From NCBI GenBank assembly GCA_902778205.1, contig CACYWX010000187.1, positions 1-6,446 on the forward strand: a stretch of DNA of 6,446 nucleotides, given 5' to 3'. Below, piece after piece: positions 1-6,446 of this stretch. Every line of letters begins with the position of its first letter. Position 1 is the stretch's first letter. The stretch is from an uncultured Ruminococcus sp. (GTDB taxonomy: Bacteria > Bacillota > Clostridia > Oscillospirales > CAG-272). The notes under the pieces were generated by a model. It had not been told where the DNA came from and did no database searches. It saw nothing but the letters and a program-made list of their open reading frames with translations. A program made the translations under genes and the position numbers.

Positions 1-2293
1 GTACTCCGGCGCGGTTCAGTTCAACTACGCCAACTTTGACGAGGTTGCCTCCGAATACAGACTGGAATACGGCGTGGGCCTGTCCTCCGATACGGGCAAT
101 CTGCTGTACACCGTCTGGGCGGACGGCGCCGGCACCGGCTTCACTCCCTCCGAGGAGAACGCCAAGGTGTGGCTGGACGGCAACACCCTGACCTACGAAA
201 CCAGAGTTGCCTGGGAAGACTTCGCCGACGAGGACAACACCGCCGGCAAGGAAGGCCTCGGCTTCAACTTCTGCCTTGTGTGGTCCATCGGCGAAGGCCA
301 GGACTACGTTCACATCCAGCTGGCTGAAGGCTGCACCGGCAACGGCAAGCACGCGGAGAACTTCGCTCAGGTCACCCTGGGTCCCGCTCCCGCCTCTGCC
401 GTCACCGTGCTGCACGGTACGCCCGAGATAGACGGCAAGCTGGACGACGCTTATCTGCAGTCCGGCTCCCTTGAGCTGGAGAATCCCGGCTTCTATGTCT
501 GGGACGGCGACGAGGAACAGGATGAAACCGCGACGGTCTATTACCTCTGGGACGAACAGAATCTGTACGTCATCGGCGTGGTGAAGGACAACGACGTGCT
601 GGACGTCGGCGCGGAACGCTACGAGGATCAGTGGGACAACTGGCAGGCTGACGCGGTTGAAAACTGGTTCAACGTGGGCGAAGGCAAGTGGAAGACCCAC
701 GCCGACGCTTACGGCCACACCTTCTACGCCAAGGACAACGGCGGCGGCTCCGAGCCTCCCTTCGATTTCGAGGAAGTGAAGTACGCGGCCGCGCTGACCG
801 ACGACGGCTATATCGTCGAGTACGCGCTTCCGATTCCCGGTCTGGGCGTCGGCGCTTTCGTCAGCACCTCCGTGCAGGTCAACGACCAGTGCACGCTTGA
901 CGATCTGTACGGCACCGGCTATGCTTCCGGCTCCCAGAACGCGGACCACCCGCTGGATCTGGTTGCGGATGAGGCTGCCTCTTCCTCTGGCGCTGCGGCC
1001 GAGGGCAAGACCGTGACCATCCCGCGCATCCGGGAGGGCGGCGTTCTCATCGACGCTGAGCGCGACGCGGCGTACGATGCCTGCGAGCCTCAGGCCATGG
1101 TCGAGCAGAATCTCGATTACTTCTCCAGCTCCCTGGAGGATTCCACCGGTACCTTCTGGGCCGCCTACGACAGCGACTTCATCTATCTCTACGTGGATGT
1201 GGCGGACGAGGATATCGACTACTCCAACGAGAATCCCGAGGAGACCTGGAACCGCGAGTCCATCGGCGTTATGTTCGACTTCTCCTACAACCGGACGAAG
1301 GATTACGAATACAGCTACTCCGGCAACGGGGACAAGGTCTGCTATGTGAACCTGTCCGGCGACGGCGTTCTCGTGACCTACCACATGTACGACAAGGAGC
1401 TGACCAACGGCCTGTACAACGACATCGAGTACAAGACCGTCAGCGACAACGGCAGCGGCCACATCCTCTACGAGATCGCCTGCCCGATTCCGGACGAGGT
1501 CGAGATCGAGGAGGGCGGACGCTTCGGCCTCGAGGTCATCGCCACCGAGGCGCTGGGCGGAACCCGTCAGGGCTGCGTGTCCTGGTCCCCCGCCGGTTCC
1601 GAAATGTGGCACTATTCCGACGTGCTGGGCACCGCCTACTGGGGCGAGGCCACCGCTGACGCAGCCATTTCCTATCCCGCCTCCGGCACCGACGGAAACG
1701 CCGTCAAGGGCACCGTGATCGGCAATGCCACCGGCTGGGGCGACAATGCCGCTGCCGGCGCTGCCGCCGCTCTTGACGGGGATCCGGCCACCTTCTTCGA
1801 TCCTCTGGGAGTCGGCGACGGCTTCTGCGGCATCGACGCGGGCGAGTCCTACATCCTCGACAAGGTCGTCGTCCTGTCCCGCGACGGGTTCAACGACCGG
1901 TTCGTGGGCGCCATGATCCAGGGCTCCAATGACGGCGAGAACTGGACTACCCTCTGGACCTCCGATGCGGAAGGCACCTATCCCGACTATTACACCGTGA
2001 CCGAGTTCGAGAACAACACCGGCTATTCTCAGTTCCGTTACTACAACGAGACCAACCACGGCGACGTGGCCGAGGTGGAGTTCTACGGTCAGCCCGGCAA
2101 GGTGGAGGAGACTCCCGCTGAGGAAGCTCCCGCCGCTGAAGCTCCCGCAGAGGAGACCCCCGCTGAGGCTCCCGTGGACCAGGCTCTCGATCAGAAGGCC
2201 GAGGCTCCCAACACCTTCGACTTCGGCATCCTGGCGGCCGTGGCTTCCATGGTCTCCCTCGGCGGCTTCGCCCTGACCCGGAAGAAGCACTGA
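1..2293 (+). CDS. Large secreted protein with CBM9-like domains, discoidin-like domain and C-terminal anchor tail (5' partial)
   Basis: The frame is open from base 2, so the true start and signal peptide lie upstream; a GTG at 74 is only an internal valine codon. 763 residues are visible. Residues 1 to about 130 look like the C-terminal part of a CBM9-like/DOMON-type beta-sandwich. Two more units follow at about 133-328 (opening with PEIDGKLDDAY) and 337-553 (opening with VLIDAERDAAYDA), each with the pattern of a strand, an aromatic-rich YLWDEQNLYV or FIYLYVDV stretch and acidic loops. Residues about 555-698 resemble an F5/8 type C (discoidin) fold: LDGDPATFFD, IQGSNDGENWTTLW and a closing VAEVEFYG. 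A Pro/Glu/Ala repeat linker follows, then APNTFD, a hydrophobic segment and TRKKH, which is the architecture of a wall- or membrane-anchored protein. The protein is strongly acidic. Glycine codons are mostly GGC, hinting at good expression. Its likely role is surface binding of polysaccharide; no catalytic domain is visible, though one could lie upstream. Domain calls are pattern recognition, and the ligand is unknown. Confidence 0.85.
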   Translation, partial: YSGAVQFNYANFDEVASEYRLEYGVGLSSDTGNLLYTVWADGAGTGFTPSEENAKVWLDGNTLTYETRVAWEDFADEDNTAGKEGLGFNFCLVWSIGEGQDYVHIQLAEGCTGNGKHAENFAQVTLGPAPASAVTVLHGTPEIDGKLDDAYLQSGSLELENPGFYVWDGDEEQDETATVYYLWDEQNLYVIGVVKDNDVLDVGAERYEDQWDNWQADAVENWFNVGEGKWKTHADAYGHTFYAKDNGGGSEPPFDFEEVKYAAALTDDGYIVEYALPIPGLGVGAFVSTSVQVNDQCTLDDLYGTGYASGSQNADHPLDLVADEAASSSGAAAEGKTVTIPRIREGGVLIDAERDAAYDACEPQAMVEQNLDYFSSSLEDSTGTFWAAYDSDFIYLYVDVADEDIDYSNENPEETWNRESIGVMFDFSYNRTKDYEYSYSGNGDKVCYVNLSGDGVLVTYHMYDKELTNGLYNDIEYKTVSDNGSGHILYEIACPIPDEVEIEEGGRFGLEVIATEALGGTRQGCVSWSPAGSEMWHYSDVLGTAYWGEATADAAISYPASGTDGNAVKGTVIGNATGWGDNAAAGAAAALDGDPATFFDPLGVGDGFCGIDAGESYILDKVVVLSRDGFNDRFVGAMIQGSNDGENWTTLWTSDAEGTYPDYYTVTEFENNTGYSQFRYYNETNHGDVAEVEFYGQPGKVEETPAEEAPAAEAPAEETPAEAPVDQALDQKAEAPNTFDFGILAAVASMVSLGGFALTRKKH

Positions 2294-2362
2294 ACCGACG
2301 GTTCCGCGCTCCGATCCCCTGTGGAGACGGAAGAAGCGTACCGCTGAACCATAACTGAACAG

Positions 2363-2413
2363 CCGCCGGCCCGCGGATCGGATTTCCGATGTTCCGTGAG
2401 CCGGCGGTTTTTT
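2363..2413 (+). terminator. Intrinsic terminator of the surface-protein gene
   Basis: CCGCCGGC (2363-2370) pairs perfectly with GCCGGCGG (2400-2407), followed at once by six T (2408-2413). The intervening sequence can fold further (ATCGG with CCGAT, flanked by CGG and CCG), giving a long hairpin. It lies 69 bases after the stop codon and separates this gene from the next unit. Confidence 0.9.
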
Positions 2414-2449
2414 CTGTCCGGGAATCCGGAACGAAAAGCGCGGCTCCCT

Positions 2450-2489
2450 CATTCGGATTGGTCCCGGGATGCGCGCTTCTGTCCGAATG
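2450..2489. repeat. 8-bp perfect inverted repeat upstream of the promoter
   Basis: CATTCGGA (2450-2457) is the exact reverse complement of TCCGAATG (2482-2489), with 24 bases between the arms. The half-site centres are 32 bases apart, about three helical turns. It ends 66 bases before the -35 box of the hydrolase promoter and lies after the previous gene's terminator. It could be a split operator or part of a hairpin, or chance. The rest of the gap between 2294 and 2620 holds only the terminator, this repeat, the promoter and the ribosome binding site. Confidence 0.35.
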
Positions 2490-2555
2490 GCACAACGCGG
2501 AGGGTGAAAAATTGAAGAAATCCGGCATTCTGAACAATTCCTTCCGTTCTCCGTC

Positions 2556-2585
2556 TTGACAAGCGCGGTTTTTCCGTGCTATAAT
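2556..2585 (+). promoter_or_regulatory. Sigma-A type promoter for the hydrolase/binding-protein unit
   Basis: A perfect TTGACA (2556-2561) and a perfect TATAAT (2580-2585) are separated by 18 bases, one longer than the optimum. Transcription should begin near 2592, giving a leader of about 29 bases that contains the Shine-Dalgarno AGGAAGGG (2604-2611), 9 bases before the ATG at 2621. The leader is too short for a riboswitch. No extended -10 TG is seen. Confidence 0.88.
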
Positions 2586-2620
2586 CCGATTGAGAAATCG
2601 AAGAGGAAGGGAAGACGATC

Positions 2621-3208
2621 ATGAGACTGCTGGTGCTGGGCAATTCCATCGCGCTTCACGGACCGAAGCCGGACATCGGCTGGACCGGAAACTGGGGCAT
2701 GGCGGCCAGCGCGGAGGACAAGGACTTTGTCCACGTCCTGGCCTCGGAGTTCGAGAAGGCGGGGATGCCCGTGACGCTACGGGTCCGCAACGCCGCCGAT
2801 TTTGAGCGGGATCCCTCCCTTCCCGTCGAGGATTATTTCGCCGAGGATCTGGCCTTTTCACCGGACATCGCGGTCCTGAGGCTGTCGGAAAATACGCCGG
2901 GGGAGCTGTATGAAGCGTTCTCCGGGGCCTACGGCGCGCTGATCCGGCGGCTGAGACAGGATCCCCGGTGCAGCGTGACGGCCGTGGGACCCTTTTGGGA
3001 GAACCCGCGGATGGAGGCGCTGCTGAAGGCTCAGGCGGAGGAGAACGGCGCGGCGTGGGTCTCGCTTGCCCATCTGCACAGCGAGGCGTACCGGGCCGTG
3101 GGACAGTTCGGGCATGCGGGCGTCGCCTCCCATCCGTCGGACAAGGGAATGCGGGCCATCGCCGACGCGGTCCTGGCTTCGCTCCGGCGGGAAGGATTTT
3201 TGTCCTGA
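2621..3208 (+). CDS. SGNH/GDSL-family hydrolase
   Basis: A 195-residue cytoplasmic-type protein without signal peptide or membrane segment. Block I is LVLGNSIALHG with the nucleophile candidate Ser9 (GNS in place of the usual GDS). Block II is probably NWGMAAS with Gly26. Block III is RLSEN with Asn91 as oxyanion residue. Block V is SHPSDKGM with His171. Length and block order fit a compact single-domain SGNH esterase/lipase fold, a family that removes acyl groups from sugars, lipids or other esters; the substrate cannot be read from the sequence. The aspartate normally three residues before the catalytic histidine is a valine (Val168), so a Ser-His dyad or a different acid is implied. The start is fixed by AGGAAGGG nine bases upstream and a consensus promoter. 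It is followed 78 bases later by a solute-binding lipoprotein gene with no terminator between, which suggests a shared transcript and carbohydrate-linked work. Confidence 0.85.
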   Translation: MRLLVLGNSIALHGPKPDIGWTGNWGMAASAEDKDFVHVLASEFEKAGMPVTLRVRNAADFERDPSLPVEDYFAEDLAFSPDIAVLRLSENTPGELYEAFSGAYGALIRRLRQDPRCSVTAVGPFWENPRMEALLKAQAEENGAAWVSLAHLHSEAYRAVGQFGHAGVASHPSDKGMRAIADAVLASLRREGFLS

Positions 3209-3286
3209 GACGGGGAGGGAGCCTCCCGCGGTAAACAATGAAGCGGATTCCGTTCACGCATGAGAAACCGGAAAGGAGAATGACGA

Positions 3287-4780
3287 ATGAAAAAAAGGAT
3301 GACAGCCGTTCTGCTGGCGCTTCTGGCCGTTCTCACCGCCTGCGCCGCCGCGCCGGAGACGGACGGGGAAGCGTCGGAGACCGATCCTCAGGTGTCCGCC
3401 GGAACCACGGATCCCGCACAGACCGAGCCCGAGACGGAGCCCGTTCGCTTCGTTCCCGACGTGCCCGCCGCGGATTTCGGAGGGGAGAGCTTCTGCGTGG
3501 GCGGCATCGAGCCCTCCTTCGCACCCGCCCTGCTTCTGGATTTCGATTTCGAGGAGGACAGCGGCGAGGTGGTGGAGTCGGCCATTTTCAACCGGAACCG
3601 CCGGATCGAATCGGACTACAACGTCACGCTGGAATGCGCCTACCTCGCGGACTACAACAAGACGAGGACCACGCTGGAGCAGTGCGTGCGCGCCGGAGAC
3701 GGGACGTACCAGCTGATGATGCTGATCTGCCGCGAGGCGTTCCCGGCCTCCCTGAACGGCAATGCCATGCCCTACGAGGAGATTCCGCATCTGGACTTCA
3801 CCCAGCCCTGGTACATGCACCGGATCAACGACATGATGACCGTGGCGGGGCATACGGTGCTGGCCTACTCCGACATGTGCATGAACGCCTACCTGCAGAC
3901 CGTCTGCGCGCTGTTCAACAAGGAGGTTCTGGCCGCGTCCGGACTTGAGGATCCCTATACCCTGGTCCGGGAGGGCACATGGACCACGGAGAAGTTCTAC
4001 GAGATGGCACGTTCCGTGATTCTGGACGCGGACGGGGACGGCTCCTTCGGAAAAGGGGATACCTTCGGGGTCATCAGCGAACCGGACATGTTCTTCCCGG
4101 CCATATGGGTCGGGGCGGACACCATGAGCGTCACCAAGGACGACGACGACATCCCCTCCTTTACCGCTCCCTACAGCGAAAAGTTCATCGGCATCCTGGA
4201 CCGGCTGACGGAGGAGCTGAAGACGGACGGACTGTTCTGCAACGATTTCAAGCTGTTCGAGAGCACCGATAACGGACGGAGCATCGGAAACGCCTACTTC
4301 GCGGAGAACGGCGGCCTGTTCCGGGTGGGCTGCGTCGGATACGTGAGCCAGCTCAGGGACATGGAGGCGGACTTCGGGATCCTGCCCCTGCCGAAGCACG
4401 ACGAGGCCCAGAGCATGTACTATGGCCGGATGATCGACGGCTGGCTCCACATCGTCCCCAACACGGAGCAGAACACGGAGCTCCTCGGGACCATGATGGA
4501 GGTTTTTGGAGCGGAATCCCGGAACTACGTGATCCCCGCCTACTTTGACATCGCCCTGACCTACAAGTACACCCGTGACACCGACTCCGAGGACATGCTG
4601 AGCATGATCTTCGACAACGTGATGGTGGATCTGGGCGACACGGTGTGGTACGACAGAATCCGCGCCCCTTTGCAGGGGGAGATCGAGAAGGTGAACGGGA
4701 ACTACGAATCCTTCTTCCAGCGGAACGAGAAGGTCATTGTGAAGACCATCGACAAGGCGCTGGAATCCCTGACGGAATAA
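3287..4780 (+). CDS. ABC-type extracellular solute-binding lipoprotein (probable sugar binder)
   Basis: A 497-residue protein with a short lipoprotein signal: MKKR, a hydrophobic core, and lipobox LTAC with the lipidated Cys19. Residues 20-56 are a Thr/Glu/Asp/Pro-rich tether. The rest resembles the family 1 solute-binding proteins common in gut Clostridia, with an internal FNKEVLAASGLEDPYTLVRE motif followed by GTWT. At 247-258 lies a DxDxDG calcium-type loop (D247, D249, D251, S253, D258) often seen at this position in the family. Late motifs such as DFGILPLPK (362-370) and the YVIPAYFDIAL segment also fit. It should sit on the outer face of the membrane and deliver a ligand, probably an oligosaccharide, to a permease. 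No permease or ATPase gene is in the window, so it is an orphan here. AGGAG at 3274-3278, eight bases before the ATG, sets the start. It probably shares the hydrolase promoter; none of its own is evident. Confidence 0.88.
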   Translation: MKKRMTAVLLALLAVLTACAAAPETDGEASETDPQVSAGTTDPAQTEPETEPVRFVPDVPAADFGGESFCVGGIEPSFAPALLLDFDFEEDSGEVVESAIFNRNRRIESDYNVTLECAYLADYNKTRTTLEQCVRAGDGTYQLMMLICREAFPASLNGNAMPYEEIPHLDFTQPWYMHRINDMMTVAGHTVLAYSDMCMNAYLQTVCALFNKEVLAASGLEDPYTLVREGTWTTEKFYEMARSVILDADGDGSFGKGDTFGVISEPDMFFPAIWVGADTMSVTKDDDDIPSFTAPYSEKFIGILDRLTEELKTDGLFCNDFKLFESTDNGRSIGNAYFAENGGLFRVGCVGYVSQLRDMEADFGILPLPKHDEAQSMYYGRMIDGWLHIVPNTEQNTELLGTMMEVFGAESRNYVIPAYFDIALTYKYTRDTDSEDMLSMIFDNVMVDLGDTVWYDRIRAPLQGEIEKVNGNYESFFQRNEKVIVKTIDKALESLTE

Positions 4781-4852
4781 GGGTGGAGCGGCTTCGGAAA
4801 CGGACAGAACGGAAAACAGGGGCTGTCGCAAAACAGTCCAAAAGTTTTGATC

Positions 4853-4871
4853 GACCTTTTTCAAAAAGGTC
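4853..4871. other. Palindromic hairpin inside the element
   Basis: GACCTTTTT (4853-4861) is complementary to AAAAAGGTC (4863-4871) around a single central C, a near-perfect palindrome. A second one, CAAAAGTTTTG, lies just upstream at 4839-4849. There is no T run after the stem, so it does not look like a + strand terminator. Confidence 0.6.
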
Positions 4872-4896
4872 TCGGGGTCTCGGGGCAGAGCCCTGA

Positions 4897-4931
4897 TGCC
4901 GACTGGGTTTCATCTTTGATGAAACCCGGCA
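4897..4931. other. Strong 10-bp hairpin inside the element
   Basis: GGGTTTCATC (4905-4914) pairs perfectly with GATGAAACCC (4918-4927) across a three-base TTT loop. TGCC (4897-4900) and GGCA (4928-4931) extend the stem past a one-sided four-base bulge (GACT). It is not followed by a T run. Confidence 0.7.
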
Positions 4932-4937
4932 GAGGTC

Positions 4938-4965
4938 GGAACACCCAGGACTTCCGGGGAGTTCC
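4938..4965. other. Imperfect hairpin inside the element
   Basis: GGAAC (4938-4942) pairs with GTTCC (4961-4965). After one A-A mismatch, CCC (4944-4946) pairs with GGG (4957-4959). It lies directly between the strong hairpin and the branched structure of the same element. Confidence 0.45.
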
Positions 4966-4974
4966 TCTTTTTGG

Positions 4975-5022
4975 TTCTTTTTGCGCATGTATGCGCGGCT
5001 CCTCGATAAAGGAGAAAAAGAA
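4975..5022. other. Possible three-way-junction structure inside the element
   Basis: TTCTTTTT (4975-4982) is perfectly complementary to AAAAAGAA (5015-5022). The enclosed bases form two further hairpins with almost nothing unpaired: GCGCAT/ATGCGC (4983-4988 with 4991-4996) and CTCC/GGAG (4999-5002 with 5011-5014, loop TCGATAAA). The stem boundaries abut, leaving only GG (4997-4998) between the two inner arms. Confidence 0.5.
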
Positions 5023-5047
5023 TAACGAACACCTTTGAAGCACAACA

Positions 5048-5098
5048 GGGCTGTCGCATTTCTCCTTCTCGTGGAGTTAATGCAACAGCCCCATTTTT
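5048..5098 (+). terminator. Intrinsic terminator of the hydrolase/binding-protein unit, formed by the element's right end
   Basis: GGGCTGT (5048-5054) pairs with ACAGCCC (5085-5091), GCATT with AATGC, and CTCC (5062-5065) with GGAG (5073-5076): about 16 base pairs with one mismatch and a small internal loop, apical loop TTCTCGT. ATTTTT follows at 5093-5098. It is the first good + strand terminator after the stop at 4780, so the transcript would include nearly all of the element. Confidence 0.7.
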
Positions 5099-5106
5099 GA
5101 ATGAAC

Positions 5107-5136
5107 AAAACCCCGGCACCGTTTCCGATGCCGGGG
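5107..5136 (-). terminator. Intrinsic terminator of ppdK
   Basis: Read on the - strand, CCCCGGCA and TGCCGGGG form a perfect 8-bp stem (5129-5136 with 5111-5118) around a ten-base loop, followed by TTTTGTTC (the complement of 5103-5110). It starts 39 bases after the ppdK stop codon. Confidence 0.85.
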
Positions 5137-5150
5137 AAGAAAACCTGATT

Positions 5151-5169
5151 CGGTCAGCGGTCCTGACCG
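5151..5169. other. Stem-loop just after the ppdK stop codon
   Basis: CGGTCAG (5151-5157) pairs perfectly with CTGACCG (5163-5169) across a five-base loop. It begins six bases after the ppdK stop codon, ahead of that gene's terminator, and has no T run. It may protect the mRNA 3' end; function is inference. Confidence 0.5.
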
Positions 5170-5175
5170 GAGAGA

Positions 5176-6446
<1,271 letters not shown>

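Larger units (their letters stand above)
4819..5092. repeat. MITE-like element with terminal inverted repeats and many hairpins
   Basis: GGGGCTGTCGCA (4819-4830) and TGCAACAGCCCC (5081-5092) are inverted repeats matching at 11 of 12 positions, bounding 274 bases; A-rich bases outside the left arm mirror T-rich bases outside the right. A further direct copy of the left end, GGGCTGTCGCA, lies at 5048-5058. No target-site duplication is clear. The interior has no convincing coding sequence but holds successive stem-loops at about 4821-4839, 4853-4871, 4897-4931, 4938-4965, 4975-5022 and 5048-5091. From memory, GGGGCTGTYGCA resembles the ends of some Firmicutes insertion sequences, and AAAGTTTTGATCGACC followed by CAAAAAGGTC resembles dispersed intergenic sequence in Clostridia; neither was checked. 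A non-autonomous transposon remnant or a dispersed structured repeat are the two readings. It fills most of the 395-base gap between the convergent genes. Confidence 0.6.

Noticed and set aside
1947..2537. 196-codon open frame on the - strand across the surface-protein 3' end
   Set aside because: Arg/Pro/Ser-rich product typical of an antisense reading of the Glu/Ala/Pro linker; it crosses the strong terminator and has no domain signal.
3213..3227. GGGAGG/CCTCCC hairpin between the hydrolase and solute-binding genes
   Set aside because: Six-bp stem with a three-base loop but no T run after it, so not a credible terminator; the two genes can share a transcript.
2619..3257. 212-codon open frame on the - strand opposite the hydrolase gene
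   Set aside because: Arg/Pro-rich antisense shadow of the SGNH gene, without recognisable motifs.
3238..3948. Alternative ATG at 3238 opening a 236-codon + frame
   Set aside because: Different frame from the solute-binding protein, Arg/Gly-rich shadow product; the ATG at 3287 has a good Shine-Dalgarno site and opens a clear lipoprotein signal.
3254..4864. 536-codon open frame on the - strand opposite the solute-binding gene
   Set aside because: It lies almost exactly antisense to a well-supported gene. Its composition (rich in Val, His, Arg, Leu) is what GC-biased third positions produce in the opposing frame, it shows no recognisable domain, and no promoter or Shine-Dalgarno site was evident.
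4853..4871. GACCTTTTT/AAAAAGGTC palindrome as a terminator of the solute-binding gene
   Set aside because: The T run is inside the stem, not after it, and G-rich sequence follows, so the geometry is wrong for intrinsic termination.
4847..5038. 63-codon + strand open frame inside the hairpin-rich element
   Set aside because: It begins with a TTG lacking a Shine-Dalgarno site and reads straight through the palindromes; the peptide looks like translated repeat sequence.
4819..5092. CRISPR array or defence-associated retron-like ncRNA
   Set aside because: There are no regularly spaced direct repeats, and no cas, reverse transcriptase or effector gene adjoins the element.

Overview
The window looks like GC-rich chromosomal DNA from a Gram-positive anaerobe, most likely an uncultured gut member of the Clostridia (Oscillospiraceae-like). 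Four things point that way: a lipoprotein solute-binding protein of the type common in gut Clostridia, a carbohydrate-binding surface protein with a C-terminal anchor-like tail, a clostridial-type pyruvate phosphate dikinase, and a near-consensus sigma-A promoter and strong Shine-Dalgarno sites. The taxonomic guess is inference; no rRNA or other marker gene is present.

Layout. Bases 1-2293 (+) hold the 3' part of a large secreted protein with tandem CBM9-like beta-sandwich domains, a discoidin-like domain, a Pro/Glu/Ala linker and a hydrophobic C-terminal tail preceded by APNTFD. A strong intrinsic terminator follows at 2363-2413. The 327-base gap before the next gene also holds an 8-bp inverted repeat (2450-2489) and a near-perfect promoter (2556-2585). 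That promoter drives an SGNH/GDSL hydrolase gene (2621-3208). A lipoprotein ABC-type solute-binding protein gene (3287-4780) follows 78 bases later on the same strand, probably in the same transcript. Bases 4819-5092 form a 274-base MITE-like element with terminal inverted repeats, packed with hairpins; its right end also forms the terminator for the + strand genes. Bases 5107-5136 form the terminator for the opposite strand. Bases 5176-6446 (- strand) hold the C-terminal half of pyruvate phosphate dikinase, running off the right edge and starting exactly at its phospho-accepting histidine.

How the genes fit together. The surface protein, hydrolase and solute-binding lipoprotein suggest carbohydrate handling at the cell surface: glycan binding, possible ester removal, and capture of a released sugar. 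This is inference; no permease, ATPase or glycoside hydrolase lies in the window. PpdK is a central glycolytic/PEP enzyme in convergent orientation and is probably unrelated in regulation. I see no defence system, CRISPR array, tRNA or rRNA. The least explained piece is the hairpin-rich element at 4819-5092.
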